A stretch of DNA of 64,000 nucleotides, from contig NZ_LT984804.1 in assembly GCF_900250115.1 (NCBI RefSeq), forward strand, positions 1,937,301 through 2,001,300, given 5' to 3'. This stretch comes from Cupriavidus taiwanensis (GTDB lineage Bacteria > Pseudomonadota > Gammaproteobacteria > Burkholderiales > Burkholderiaceae). Made by a program: the position numbers and the translations under genes. This document shows positions 8,207 through 16,197 of the stretch, piece by piece; the stretch's first letter is position 1; each line of letters opens with the position of its first letter. The notes under the pieces were generated by a model. That model worked only from the letters and a program-made list of their open reading frames with translations. It had not been told where the DNA came from and searched no databases.

Positions 8207-9268
8207 ATGACCACAACTCAAAGCGCGCTCGATCCAGGTCTCGGGCGCCAGCCCTCCGCGGCGCCCGCACCTCACGCAAGCGCTACCGCATCCCGTCGCG
8301 CCGCCCCGGTCTGGGCCGCCGGCATCCTCGCCGCGCTGGCGTGGGCCGCGTTTGGTGCGCTGACCTGGCACTGGCCCAACCAGGCGGTGGGCTTCAGCGA
8401 CTGGGCCTATACCGCGGAACTGGGCATCGCGGCGCTGGCCGGCGCGGCCTTGCTGGCGGTGGTATCGCTGGCCGGCCAGCGGCCCCGGACCGCGCAACGT
8501 CCACTGGCGGCGTTGCGGCGCGCCGGACCGTGGCTGGTGGCGCTGCCCGTCGCGCTGTCGGCGTGGGAGATCCTGACCGCCAAGACCGCGATCCTGCCCA
8601 CGCCGTTCTTCGCGCCGCCGCAGGCGCTGATCGAGGTGTATGCGGACGACTGGCCGCGGCTTGGCGAGAGTGCGCTGAACACGCTGAAACTGCTCGGGCT
8701 GGGCGTCGCGTATGGCGCTCTCGCGGGCTTCCTGGTGGGCGTGTCGATCGGCTGGTCGCGGCGCATCGGCTACTGGGTGCATCCGGTGCTGCGCGTGCTG
8801 GGGCCGCTGCCATCGACCGCGCTGCTGCCGCTGACCTTCTACTTCTTCCCGTCCAGCTATGCCGCGGCGGTATTCCTGATTGCGCTGGCGACGGCGTTCC
8901 CGGTCGCGGTGCTGACCTGGTCGGGCGTGGCCGGCGTCAACAAGAGCTATTACGACGTCGCGCGCACGCTGGGCGCCTCGGGCTGGTTCCTGGTGCTGCG
9001 CGTGGCGATCCCGGCGGCGCTGCCGCAGGTGTTCGTCGGCCTGTTCATGGGGCTCGGCGCTTCGTTTTCGGTGCTGGTCACGGCCGAGATGATGGGCGTG
9101 AAGTCGGGCCTGGGCTGGTACCTGACCTGGGCCCAGGGCTGGGCCTCGTATGTCAACATGTATGCGGCGCTGATCGTGATGGCGCTGCTGTTCTCGGGCG
9201 TGATCACGCTGCTGTTCGCCGTGCGCGACCGCGTGTTGTCGTGGCAGAAGGGGACGGTGAAATGGTGA
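8207..9268 (+). CDS. ssuC: ABC transporter permease, SsuC/TauC-like
   Basis: A 353-residue inner-membrane permease. After a cytoplasmic N-terminus of about 30 residues, a hydrophobic segment (VWAAGILAALAWAAFGAL) and several further membrane spans are seen. The BPD-transporter EAA-type loop falls in YYDVARTLGASGWFLVLRVAIPAALPQ, where the ATPase would dock. The start ATG at 8207 lies 4 bp after the binding-protein stop. Its stop overlaps the start of the ATPase gene (ATGGTGA), the usual coupled arrangement. Because that ATPase gene is broken downstream, this importer is probably not functional unless another ATPase substitutes. Confidence 0.85.
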   Translation: MTTTQSALDPGLGRQPSAAPAPHASATASRRAAPVWAAGILAALAWAAFGALTWHWPNQAVGFSDWAYTAELGIAALAGAALLAVVSLAGQRPRTAQRPLAALRRAGPWLVALPVALSAWEILTAKTAILPTPFFAPPQALIEVYADDWPRLGESALNTLKLLGLGVAYGALAGFLVGVSIGWSRRIGYWVHPVLRVLGPLPSTALLPLTFYFFPSSYAAAVFLIALATAFPVAVLTWSGVAGVNKSYYDVARTLGASGWFLVLRVAIPAALPQVFVGLFMGLGASFSVLVTAEMMGVKSGLGWYLTWAQGWASYVNMYAALIVMALLFSGVITLLFAVRDRVLSWQKGTVKW

Positions 9269-10101
9269 GCGTGGTCGAGCGGTTGAAAGCCTCGGGATCT
9301 TTCCCGCGCGTGAAGAAGGCTCCCCTCTCCCGCAACGCGGGAGAGGGGGCGGGGGAGAGGGCAGGCGCTGGCGTGCCTTCAGGCGGTGTTGGTGCTGCAC
9401 ACACTGGCCCTCTCCCTCAGCCCCTCTCCCGCGCGCGGGAGAGGGGAGTTAACGCGGCGGCAGTTGATGACTCGACAGCACGAACCGGCGCCCGCATCGA
9501 TATCCGGCAGGTCAGCCACTGGTTTGGCAACGGCGCCGACCGGCTGCCGGTACTCGACCACGTCGACCTCGCCGTCGCGCCGGGTGAATTCGTCGCCCTG
9601 CTCGGCCCCAGCGGCTGCGGCAAGTCCACGCTGCTGCGCCTGGTCGCGGGCCTGGACCAGCCCACCTCGGGAGAAATCCGGCAGGATGGCGTGCCCATCA
9701 CCGAGCCGGATCCCTCGCGCATCGTGGTGTTCCAGGATCCCACGCTGTATCCATGGCGCCGGGTCTGGGACAACGTCGCGCTCGGGCTGCAGGCGCGGGG
9801 CCTGCTCGCGCAGCAGCGCCACCGCGTCGACGACGCCTTGCGCCGCGTGGGGCTGGTGCCCTGGGCGCACGCGTCTATGCGCAGCATTGCGCCGCCTGCC
9901 ACGGCACCGACGGACGCGGCGAAGGGCCGCTCGCCGCCGGCCTGGCGGTGTGGCCGCCCACGCTGGCCAGCCCGCTGCTGGCGCGGCGCGCCGACGGCGA
10001 GCTGTTCTGGCATGTGCTGGCCGGCATGCGCGACCGGCTCGGACAGTCCTCCATGCCGGCCTTCCGCGACCGGCTTGGCGACGACGAGGCCTGGGCCGTG
10101 A
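9262..10101 (+). pseudogene. ssuB: Truncated ABC transporter ATPase (ssuB 5' part) running into foreign sequence
   Basis: The frame begins ATGGTGAGCGTG overlapping the permease stop. Residues 1-75 include a low-complexity stretch encoded by a hairpin repeat. From about residue 78 a normal ATPase starts (IDIRQVSHWFGNGADRLPVL), with Walker A GPSGCGKST at 115-123 and the Q-loop VVFQDPTLYPW near 158. Homology stops at about residue 199 (DDALRRVGLV). The signature LSGGQ, Walker B and H-loop are absent, and the remaining 80 codons are an out-of-frame reading of a cytochrome c gene. The product cannot hydrolyse ATP in the normal way. The junction lies near 9856-9862. Confidence 0.85.
9322..9446. repeat. 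Paired hairpin (BIME-like) repeat inside the ATPase reading frame
   Basis: Two strong palindromes: 9322-9348 (12-bp arms CCCCTCTCCCGC/GCGGGAGAGGGG, loop AAC) and 9421-9446 (perfect 26-bp palindrome with the same arms). Between them GGGGGAGAGGGC and GGCCCTCTCCCTC are also complementary, so the whole block is one large imperfect inverted repeat. The same arms recur at 12846-12966, 36912-36945, 58781-58806 and at the two sides of the IS element. Here the block is read through in frame without a stop. Confidence 0.9.
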
Positions 10102-10640
10102 TCGATTACATGAAGGCGCTGTCGGCGGGCAGCGACAGCGCTGGCAACTGGCCGGTGCCGCTGCCACTGCCGGAGATGACGGTCCGTTGCGGCGACGCCG
10201 CGCCGGTGCCCCTGTCCGCATGGCGCGGCGGGCAGCGCGTGCGGCTGGTCGCGGTCGACAGCGCCAGCGCGCTGCCGCTCGACGATCCGCGCTTCCTGAC
10301 CGTGCTGGTCACGCCCGACGGCCGCCCCCCGGCGCGGGTGCCGCGCTTCCGCGCCGGCTGCACCGCAGCCTCCGCACACGCCTGGCAGGTGCTCGCGACG
10401 ATCTCGGGCCAGGCGCCGGCACGGCTGGCCGGCACGCAGTTGCTGGCCGATCGCGCCGGCTGGCTGCGTGCCCGGGGCACGCCTGGCCGGCCGTGGTCCG
10501 ACGCAGACCTGGTCTGCGTGTCGGGCCCGGAGGCCGGCACGCAACGCACGCCCGCACCCGTGGCCGACGGGCTGACGGCGCTGTTGCTGCGCATCGACGC
10601 CGAGCCGGTGCGCTTCGTCAAGGGCGGCTTCATTCACTGA
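9858..10640 (+). pseudogene. 3' part of a c-type cytochrome gene, N-terminus lost
   Basis: In this frame the translation reads ALGARVYAQHCAACHGTDG, a class I cytochrome c start, with the haem motif CAACH at 9888-9902 and an axial-ligand region near LGQSSMPAFRDRL. It continues about 150 residues beyond the haem domain into a part I do not recognise and ends FVKGGFIH. There is no signal peptide or ribosome site: the 5' end is replaced by the ATPase fragment. A cytochrome beside xsc could be a remnant of a sulfite dehydrogenase (SorB-like) gene, but that is inference from position. Confidence 0.75.
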
Positions 10641-10651
10641 GCCGCCGTACC

Positions 10652-10675
10652 GGCCGCACCGATCCGCGTGCGGCC
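10652..10675 (+). terminator. Possible terminator hairpin after the cytochrome fragment
   Basis: GGCCGCAC and GTGCGGCC (8-bp arms, 8-nt loop) lie 11 bp after the cytochrome stop. A T-run (CCTTTTTGCT) follows about 17 bp later, which is further than usual, so this is only a possible terminator. Confidence 0.35.
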
Positions 10676-10850
10676 CACCTGATTGCCCTCCCTTTTTGCT
10701 ACAGCCACTGCTGGGCCTGGTTGCGCCTGCCGGTGACGGCCTGGCGTCGACCCCCGCATTCCCTACCGCAAAAAAAGCCGTATGAATCACTCAATGTGGC
10801 TGATTGTCTCGATTTTTCGTGATTTTTATTCCGTAAATCAAAACTTTCTA

Positions 10851-10879
10851 TTGACCAACGGCAAGCTTCCGCCTACATT
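10851..10879 (+). promoter_or_regulatory. Sigma-70-type promoter of xsc
   Basis: TTGACC at 10851-10856 and TACATT at 10874-10879, spacer 17 bp. The promoter in front of the permease gene at 31467-31495 has the same two hexamers and the same spacer, and the flanks are also alike (AACTTTCTA/AACTTCTGG before, GCC before TACATTTC). The rest of the 307-bp gap between the cytochrome fragment and xsc shows nothing else I can name. Confidence 0.65.
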
Positions 10880-10900
10880 TCCCCCAACAAGCAATTTTCC

Positions 10901-10915
10901 GGAACGCCTTGTTCC
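10901..10915. promoter_or_regulatory. Operator palindrome GGAAC-N5-GTTCC upstream of xsc
   Basis: GGAACGCCTTGTTCC starts 22 bp after the end of the -10 box, so a bound protein would sit just downstream of the start of transcription. An equivalent GGAACAACTAGTTCC lies at exactly the same distance from the promoter at 31467. Short GGAAC/GTTCC palindromes fit IclR-family binding; the only IclR gene in the window is at 30552-31415. Confidence 0.6.
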
Positions 10916-10947
10916 ATTTTATAACATCATCATCAGGAGACAACGCC

Positions 10948-12804
10948 ATGCGCGACCTCGAAACCACCTCGAATCCCGCCGTTTCCGGTGGCTCGGCCGC
11001 CGCGAAGGACAGCCAGGTGCCGGCCGGCCCGCAGACCATGACCCCGTCCGAAGCCTTTGTCGAAACGCTGGCCGCCAACGGCGTGACCGACATGTTCGGC
11101 ATCATGGGCTCGGCCTTCATGGACGCGATGGACATCTTCGCGCCCGCCGGCATCCGCCTGATCCCGGTGGTGCACGAGCAAGGCGCCGGCCACATGGCCG
11201 ACGGCTACGCCCGCGTGTCGGGCCGCCACGGCGTGGTGATCGGCCAGAATGGCCCGGGCATTTCCAACTGCGTGACCTCGATCGCCGCTGCGTACTGGGC
11301 TCACAGCCCGGTGGTGATCGTGACCCCCGAGGCCGGCACCATGGGCATCGGCCTGGGCGGCTTCCAGGAAGCCAACCAGCTGCCGATGTTCCAGGAGTTC
11401 ACCAAGTACCAGGGCCACGTCACCAACCCGGCGCGCATGGCCGAGTTCACCGCGCGCTGCTTCGACCGCGCCAAGGCCGAAATGGGCCCGACGCAGCTGA
11501 ACATCCCGCGCGACCACTTCTACGGCAAGATCACCGCCGAGATCCCGAAGCCGCAGAACCTTGATCGCGGCCCCGGCGGCGAGCAGAGCCTGAACGAAGC
11601 GGCCGAGCTGCTGGCCAACGCCAAGTTCCCGGTGATCATCTCGGGCGGCGGCGTGGTGATGGCCGATGCGATCGAGGAATGCAAGGCACTGGCCGAGCGC
11701 CTGGGCGCGCCGGTGGTCAACAGCTACCTGCACAACGACTCCTTCCCCGCCAGCCACCCGCTGTGGTGCGGCCCGCTGGGCTACCAGGGCTCGAAGGCGG
11801 CGATGAAGCTGATCTCGCGCGCCGACGTGGTGGTGGCACTGGGCTCGCGCCTGGGGCCGTTCGGCACGCTGCCGCAGCACGGCATGGACTACTGGCCCAA
11901 GACCGCCAAGATCATCCAGATCGACGCCGACCACAAGATGCTGGGCCTGGTGAAGAAAATCTCGGTGGGCATCTGCGGCGACGCCAAGGCTGCCGCCATC
12001 GCGCTGACCCAGCGCCTGGCCGGCCGCACGCTGGCTTGCGACGCCACCCGCGACGCACGCGCCACCGACATCGCCAGCGAGAAGGCCGCGTGGGAGCAGG
12101 AGCTGGACGACTGGACCCACGAGCGCGACCCGTACAGCCTCGACATGATCGAAGAACAGAAGCAGGAACGCACGCCCACCGGCGGCCACTACCTGCACCC
12201 GCGCCAGGTGCTGCGCGAGCTGGAAAAGGCCATGCCGGAGGATGTGATGGTGTCCACCGACATCGGCAACATCAACTCGGTGGCCAACAGCTACCTGCGC
12301 TTCGAGAAGCCGCGCAGCTTCTTCGCGGCAATGAGCTGGGGCAACTGCGGCTACGCCTTCCCGACCATCATCGGGGCCAAGGTCGCGGCACCGCACCGCC
12401 CGGCCGTGTCGTACGCGGGTGACGGCGCCTGGGGCATGAGCCTGATGGAAACCATGACCTGCGTGCGCCACAACATCCCGGTGACCGCGGTGGTGTTCCA
12501 CAACCGCCAGTGGGGCGCGGAGAAGAAGAACCAGGTGGACTTCTACAACCGCCGCTTCGTCGCGGGCGAGCTCGACAACCAGAGCTTCGCCGGCATCGCC
12601 AAGGCCATGGGCGCGGAAGGCATCGTGGTGGACCGCCTGGAAGACGTTGGCCCGGCACTGAAGCGCGCCATCGACCTGCAGATGAACCACGGCAAGACCA
12701 CCATCATCGAGATCATGTGCACCCGCGAACTGGGCGACCCGTTCCGCCGCGATGCGCTGGCCAAGCCGGTGCGCTACCTGGACAAGTACAAGGACTACGT
12801 CTGA
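10948..12804 (+). CDS. xsc: Sulfoacetaldehyde acetyltransferase
   Basis: Xsc is a thiamine-diphosphate enzyme that converts sulfoacetaldehyde and phosphate to acetyl phosphate and sulfite, the desulfonation step of taurine, isethionate and sulfoacetate degradation. The 618-residue protein shows the TPP-enzyme layout: N-terminal Pyr domain (VTDMFGIMGSAFMDAMDIF, VVHEQGAGHMADGYARVSG with the catalytic Glu), a central domain (VIISGGGVVMADAIEEC) and the PP domain (YAGDGAWGMSLMETMTCVRHN, then NRQWGAEKKNQ). The start at 10948 follows AGGAGA. It leaves about 30 extra residues before the family's usual first motif (TPSEAFVETLAANG). It is followed by pta and a TauE-like exporter. Confidence 0.93.
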   Translation: MRDLETTSNPAVSGGSAAAKDSQVPAGPQTMTPSEAFVETLAANGVTDMFGIMGSAFMDAMDIFAPAGIRLIPVVHEQGAGHMADGYARVSGRHGVVIGQNGPGISNCVTSIAAAYWAHSPVVIVTPEAGTMGIGLGGFQEANQLPMFQEFTKYQGHVTNPARMAEFTARCFDRAKAEMGPTQLNIPRDHFYGKITAEIPKPQNLDRGPGGEQSLNEAAELLANAKFPVIISGGGVVMADAIEECKALAERLGAPVVNSYLHNDSFPASHPLWCGPLGYQGSKAAMKLISRADVVVALGSRLGPFGTLPQHGMDYWPKTAKIIQIDADHKMLGLVKKISVGICGDAKAAAIALTQRLAGRTLACDATRDARATDIASEKAAWEQELDDWTHERDPYSLDMIEEQKQERTPTGGHYLHPRQVLRELEKAMPEDVMVSTDIGNINSVANSYLRFEKPRSFFAAMSWGNCGYAFPTIIGAKVAAPHRPAVSYAGDGAWGMSLMETMTCVRHNIPVTAVVFHNRQWGAEKKNQVDFYNRRFVAGELDNQSFAGIAKAMGAEGIVVDRLEDVGPALKRAIDLQMNHGKTTIIEIMCTRELGDPFRRDALAKPVRYLDKYKDYV

Positions 12805-12845
12805 GTCCGAGCTTGCACAGGCGCATCGCTTGCGATGGGCGTACT

Positions 12846-12966
12846 CCCTCTCCCGCTTGCGGGAGAGGGTTGGGGAGAGAGCCGGAGTCTCCACGAAGTC
12901 GTGGCGCTTCGGCATAGCCAGCGTCAGCCCTCTCCCCCGGCCCCTCTCCCGCAAGCGGGCGAGGGG
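12846..12966. repeat. Paired hairpin (BIME-like) repeat between xsc and pta
   Basis: Hairpin 1 at 12846-12869 (CCCTCTCCCGC/GCGGGAGAGGG, TT loop) and hairpin 2 at 12941-12966 (CCCCTCTCCCGC, loop AA, GCGGGCGAGGGG with one mismatch). They are separated by 71 bp containing GGGGAGAGAGCC and AGCCCTCTCCCCC, again mutually complementary. The block fills most of the 224-bp gap. It may stabilise or attenuate the xsc-pta transcript. Confidence 0.88.
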
Positions 12967-13028
12967 AGAACACCAAGGGCATAGCGTCGGACGCTGGCCC
13001 TTTTTTCAGTTTCACCGAGCCAACCACC

Positions 13029-14060
13029 ATGAAACCCATCCTCCGCATCATCGAACGCGCCCGCGCCGAACCTTGCCGCATCGTGTTGTGCGAGGCCGAA
13101 GACCCGCGCATCCTGCAGGCCGCTCAGCGTGCCACGCAGGAAGGCATCGCCCGCATCGTGCTGGTCGGCAACCCGCGCCAGATCAATGCGGCTGCCGCTA
13201 TCCACGGCATCGCGCTGGACGGCATGACGCTGGTCGACCCCGCCACCTCCGCGCTCACGCCCTCCTTCGCGCAGCAGCTCTTCGCGCTGCGCCAGAAAAA
13301 GGGCATGACGCTCGACGAAGCCCGGCGCGCCGTACTGGATCCGCTGTGCTTCGCCAACCTGATGGTGCGCCTGGGCCATGCCGATGGTTCGGTCGCGGGC
13401 GCCGCCCACACCACCGCCGACGTGGTGCGCAACGCGATCCAGCTGATCGGGTTGGCGCCAGGCTTCCGGCTGGTGTCGAGCTTCTTCCTGATGATGCTGT
13501 GCGAGCCCTTCCATACGCTCAAGGGCGGGCTGATCTTCTCCGACTGCGGGCTGGTGGTCGACCCGGATGCCGAAGCGCTCGCCGACATCGCCATGGCCGC
13601 AGCCGACAGCGCGCGCGCGCTGCTCAACGACGAGCCGCGCGTGGCGATGCTGTCGTTCTCGACCAGCGGCAGCGCGCACCACGCCGCCGTGGACAAGGTC
13701 GTCGCCGCCACCGCGCGCGTGCGCGCGCAGCGTCCCGGCCTGGCCATCGACGGCGACGTGCAGCTCGATGCCGCCATCGTCGCCGAGATCGCCGCGCGCA
13801 AGGTCGCGCATTCGCAGGTGAACGGCCATGCCAACGTGCTGGTGTTCCCCAGCCTCGAGGCCGGCAATATCGGCTACAAGCTGGCCGAGCGTGTCGGCGG
13901 CGCCAAGGCCATCGGACCGATGCTGCAAGGACTGAGCAAGCCCGCCAACGACCTGTCGCGCGGCTGCAGCGCCGACGATGTGTTCCATGTCATCGCCGTC
14001 ACCGTGGTCCAGGCGCAAGCCAGCGCGGAACAGGCCACCAAGGGCGAGCAGGCGGCATGA
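13029..14060 (+). CDS. pta: Phosphate acetyltransferase (short form)
   Basis: Converts acetyl phosphate from Xsc plus CoA to acetyl-CoA. The 343-residue protein is the compact PTA_PTB type without the extra N-terminal domain of enterobacterial Pta. Visible features: RIVLCEAEDPRILQAAQRA at the start, LMVRLGHADGSVAGAAHTTADVVRNAIQLIG, LIFSDCGLVVDPDAEALADIA, and LVFPSLEAGNIGYKLAERVGGAKAIGPMLQGL near the end. The stop overlaps the start of the exporter gene (ATGA). It is downstream of xsc, separated by the hairpin repeat. Confidence 0.92.
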   Translation: MKPILRIIERARAEPCRIVLCEAEDPRILQAAQRATQEGIARIVLVGNPRQINAAAAIHGIALDGMTLVDPATSALTPSFAQQLFALRQKKGMTLDEARRAVLDPLCFANLMVRLGHADGSVAGAAHTTADVVRNAIQLIGLAPGFRLVSSFFLMMLCEPFHTLKGGLIFSDCGLVVDPDAEALADIAMAAADSARALLNDEPRVAMLSFSTSGSAHHAAVDKVVAATARVRAQRPGLAIDGDVQLDAAIVAEIAARKVAHSQVNGHANVLVFPSLEAGNIGYKLAERVGGAKAIGPMLQGLSKPANDLSRGCSADDVFHVIAVTVVQAQASAEQATKGEQAA

Positions 14061-14827
14061 AAGCGGAGTTGCTATTGCCGCTGCTGGGGCTGCAAGCCCT
14101 GCTTGGCGCGGGTACCTATTTCCAGACGGTGACCGGCTTCGGCCTGGGCATGATCGTGATGGGCGCCACCAGCGGGCTGGGGCTCGCGCCGGTGGCCACC
14201 GTCGCGGCCGTGGTCAGCCTGGTGACGCTGGCCAACAGCGCCTGCGCGCTGCCGGGCAAGTTCCAGCATATCGACTGGCGCGCCGTGGGCGCGGCCGCGA
14301 TCGGCATCCTGCCTTCGGTGCTGATCGGCGTAGTGGTGCTGGAGTACCTGAGCAGCTCCGCCGCCACGCTGCTGCAGTTGCTGCTGGGCGCGGTGATCCT
14401 GTACGGCGGCCTCAGCGCCGCCTTCAAACCCGAGCCGCTGCCGCAGCGTTCCGGCGACGGCAGCTTCTTCATGAGCGGCGTCTTCGGCGGCTTGCTCAGC
14501 GGCATGTTCGGCGTCTCCGGACCGCCGCTGATCTTCCAGTTCTACCGGCAGCCGATGAAGCCGGTCGAAATCCGCTGCGCGCTGATCCTGGTATTTACCG
14601 TGACCTCGTCCGTGCGCACGCTGTTCTCGGCCTGGCAAGGGCAACTCGATGCCGCGATCTGGCTGCAGGCCGCGGTCGGGGTGCCGGTGGTGGTGGTCGC
14701 CACGCTGCTGGGACGGCGCTTTCCGCCGCCGTTCTCGCCGACCACCACGCGGCGGGTCGCGTTCGGGGTGCTGATCGGAATCGGCGTCAGCCTGATGCTG
14801 CCGGCGATCTCGGCATGGGTGCGCTAA
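14057..14827 (+). CDS. TauE/SafE-family permease, probable sulfite exporter
   Basis: A 256-residue membrane protein of the TSUP (TauE/SafE) family. Two homologous halves each contain a motif near the start of a membrane helix: TYFQTVTGFGLGMIVMG and FGGLLSGMFGVSGPPLIFQFY. Around seven to eight hydrophobic spans are visible. As the third gene of xsc-pta, its most likely job is removing the sulfite released by Xsc (TauZ/TauE role). Its start overlaps the pta stop by 4 bases. Confidence 0.85.
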   Translation: MKAELLLPLLGLQALLGAGTYFQTVTGFGLGMIVMGATSGLGLAPVATVAAVVSLVTLANSACALPGKFQHIDWRAVGAAAIGILPSVLIGVVVLEYLSSSAATLLQLLLGAVILYGGLSAAFKPEPLPQRSGDGSFFMSGVFGGLLSGMFGVSGPPLIFQFYRQPMKPVEIRCALILVFTVTSSVRTLFSAWQGQLDAAIWLQAAVGVPVVVVATLLGRRFPPPFSPTTTRRVAFGVLIGIGVSLMLPAISAWVR

Positions 14828-14831
14828 GGGG

Positions 14832-14848
14832 GGGCGCCGGCAGCGCCC
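14832..14848. terminator. Hairpin between converging genes
   Basis: GGGCGC and GCGCCC with a 5-nt loop sit in the 32-bp gap between the exporter and the opposing MFS gene. There is no T-run, so termination is only suggested by the position. Confidence 0.3.
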
Positions 14849-14859
14849 TCCCCGCGCGT

Positions 14860-16164
14860 TCAGGCGACCGTTCCCGCGGGCTGCGCCAGCGGCGCGGCGT
14901 CTTCCTTCTCCCCGCTGCCGCCGGCCTGCCCGAGATCCATGCCGGTGGTTTCCGGCAGCAACACCGCGGCGACCACGACCATGGCATAGCCAACTCCGGC
15001 AACGATGGCGATCGCAATCGGCAGCGAGGTGTGCCCCGAACTCAGCCACCCGACCGACAGCGGGAACAGCGAGCCGATCACGCGGCCGGCGTTGTATGAG
15101 ACGCCATAGCCCGTCGCGCGGATATCGTTGGGATAGGACTCGGAAATGGTTGCACCGATGCCGGCGAACACGCCCTGCATGAGCACCCCCAGCGGAAAGC
15201 CCAGGAACAGCATCGACGTGTTCGACACCGGAATCACCATATAGACCAGCGCGGCCACGAACGCCCCCGCCGCGAACACGACGTAGGTCAGGCGCCGGCC
15301 CCAGCGGTCGGTGGCATAGGCCCCCGCCACGTAGCCGACCAGTGAGCCGATGATGGTGACCGCCAGGTAGGAACTGGTGCCGAACACCGACAGCCCGCGC
15401 TCGGTCTTGAGAAAGGTCGGCAGCCACGTGGCGATGGCGTAGTACGCCCCCAGCATGCCGCCCGAAAGCAGGCTGCACAGCAGCGTCTTCGACAGCAGCG
15501 GCCCGCGGAACAAGCGTCCGAGCCCGGCCAGCGCAGAGCCTTGCCGGCCCGCCGCACGGCTTTTCAGGAAAATCTCGGGCTCCTCCAGGTTGCGGCGCAG
15601 GTAGATCACCACCAGCGCCGGCAGGATGCCGAGGAAGAAGCAGGCGCGCCATGCCGTCTCCGCCGGCAGCACGCTGAACGTGATCGCATATACGATCGCC
15701 GCCGCGCCCCAGCCGAAGGAATAGCTGCTCGCGGTAAAGCCCGAGTATTTGCCGCGGTGCGCCGGGTTGCGGATCATCTCGGTCACCAGCACCATGCACA
15801 GCGACGACTCGCCGCCAAAGCCCAGCCCCTGGATCATGCGGAACAGCATCAACTGCTCCGGCGACTGCGCCAGCCCGCACAGGAAGCAGGCACCCGCGAA
15901 CACGATGATGGTCCAGCGCAGCACGCGCACGCGGCCATAGCGGTCGGCGAGGATGCCGGCGCCGATCGCGCCGACCAGCGACGACACCAGCGTCCAGGTG
16001 ACGATCGCCCCGGCCGTCGATTTGCTCATGCCCCATTGCCCCAGCAGCGTGGAAATGAGGAAGGAATAGATCATGAAGTCGAATACGTCGACGGCATGCC
16101 CCAGGAACGCGCCATAGAATCCCTTGCGCTCCATGCGCGACAAATCACGGAACCAATCGAACAT
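14860..16164 (-). CDS. MFS transporter, aromatic/carboxylic acid:H+ symporter type
   Basis: A 434-residue major facilitator with twelve expected spans. It starts MFDWFRDLSRMERKGFYGAFLGHAVDVFDFMIYSFL, resembling the sialate/dicarboxylate (MucK/ShiA-like) branch. The cytoplasmic loop motif after helix 2 is GILADRYGRVRVLRW, repeated in the second half as AYATDRWGRRLTY. A GGGAGGG ribosome site precedes the ATG. It lies 33 bp after the amidase gene, so both are one operon under the operator at 17780. The pair suggests uptake and hydrolysis of an amide- or ester-like acid; the substrate is unknown. Confidence 0.82.
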   Translation of the reverse strand: MFDWFRDLSRMERKGFYGAFLGHAVDVFDFMIYSFLISTLLGQWGMSKSTAGAIVTWTLVSSLVGAIGAGILADRYGRVRVLRWTIIVFAGACFLCGLAQSPEQLMLFRMIQGLGFGGESSLCMVLVTEMIRNPAHRGKYSGFTASSYSFGWGAAAIVYAITFSVLPAETAWRACFFLGILPALVVIYLRRNLEEPEIFLKSRAAGRQGSALAGLGRLFRGPLLSKTLLCSLLSGGMLGAYYAIATWLPTFLKTERGLSVFGTSSYLAVTIIGSLVGYVAGAYATDRWGRRLTYVVFAAGAFVAALVYMVIPVSNTSMLFLGFPLGVLMQGVFAGIGATISESYPNDIRATGYGVSYNAGRVIGSLFPLSVGWLSSGHTSLPIAIAIVAGVGYAMVVVAAVLLPETTGMDLGQAGGSGEKEDAAPLAQPAGTVA

Positions 16165-16197
16165 GATCCCTCCCCAGTGGTATGTGATGTGGTGTGG

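Noticed and set aside
9322..12966. Repeated palindromes considered as a CRISPR array
   Set aside because: The copies are dispersed, vary in loop, and have no regular spacers or cas genes; they fit REP/BIME hairpins.
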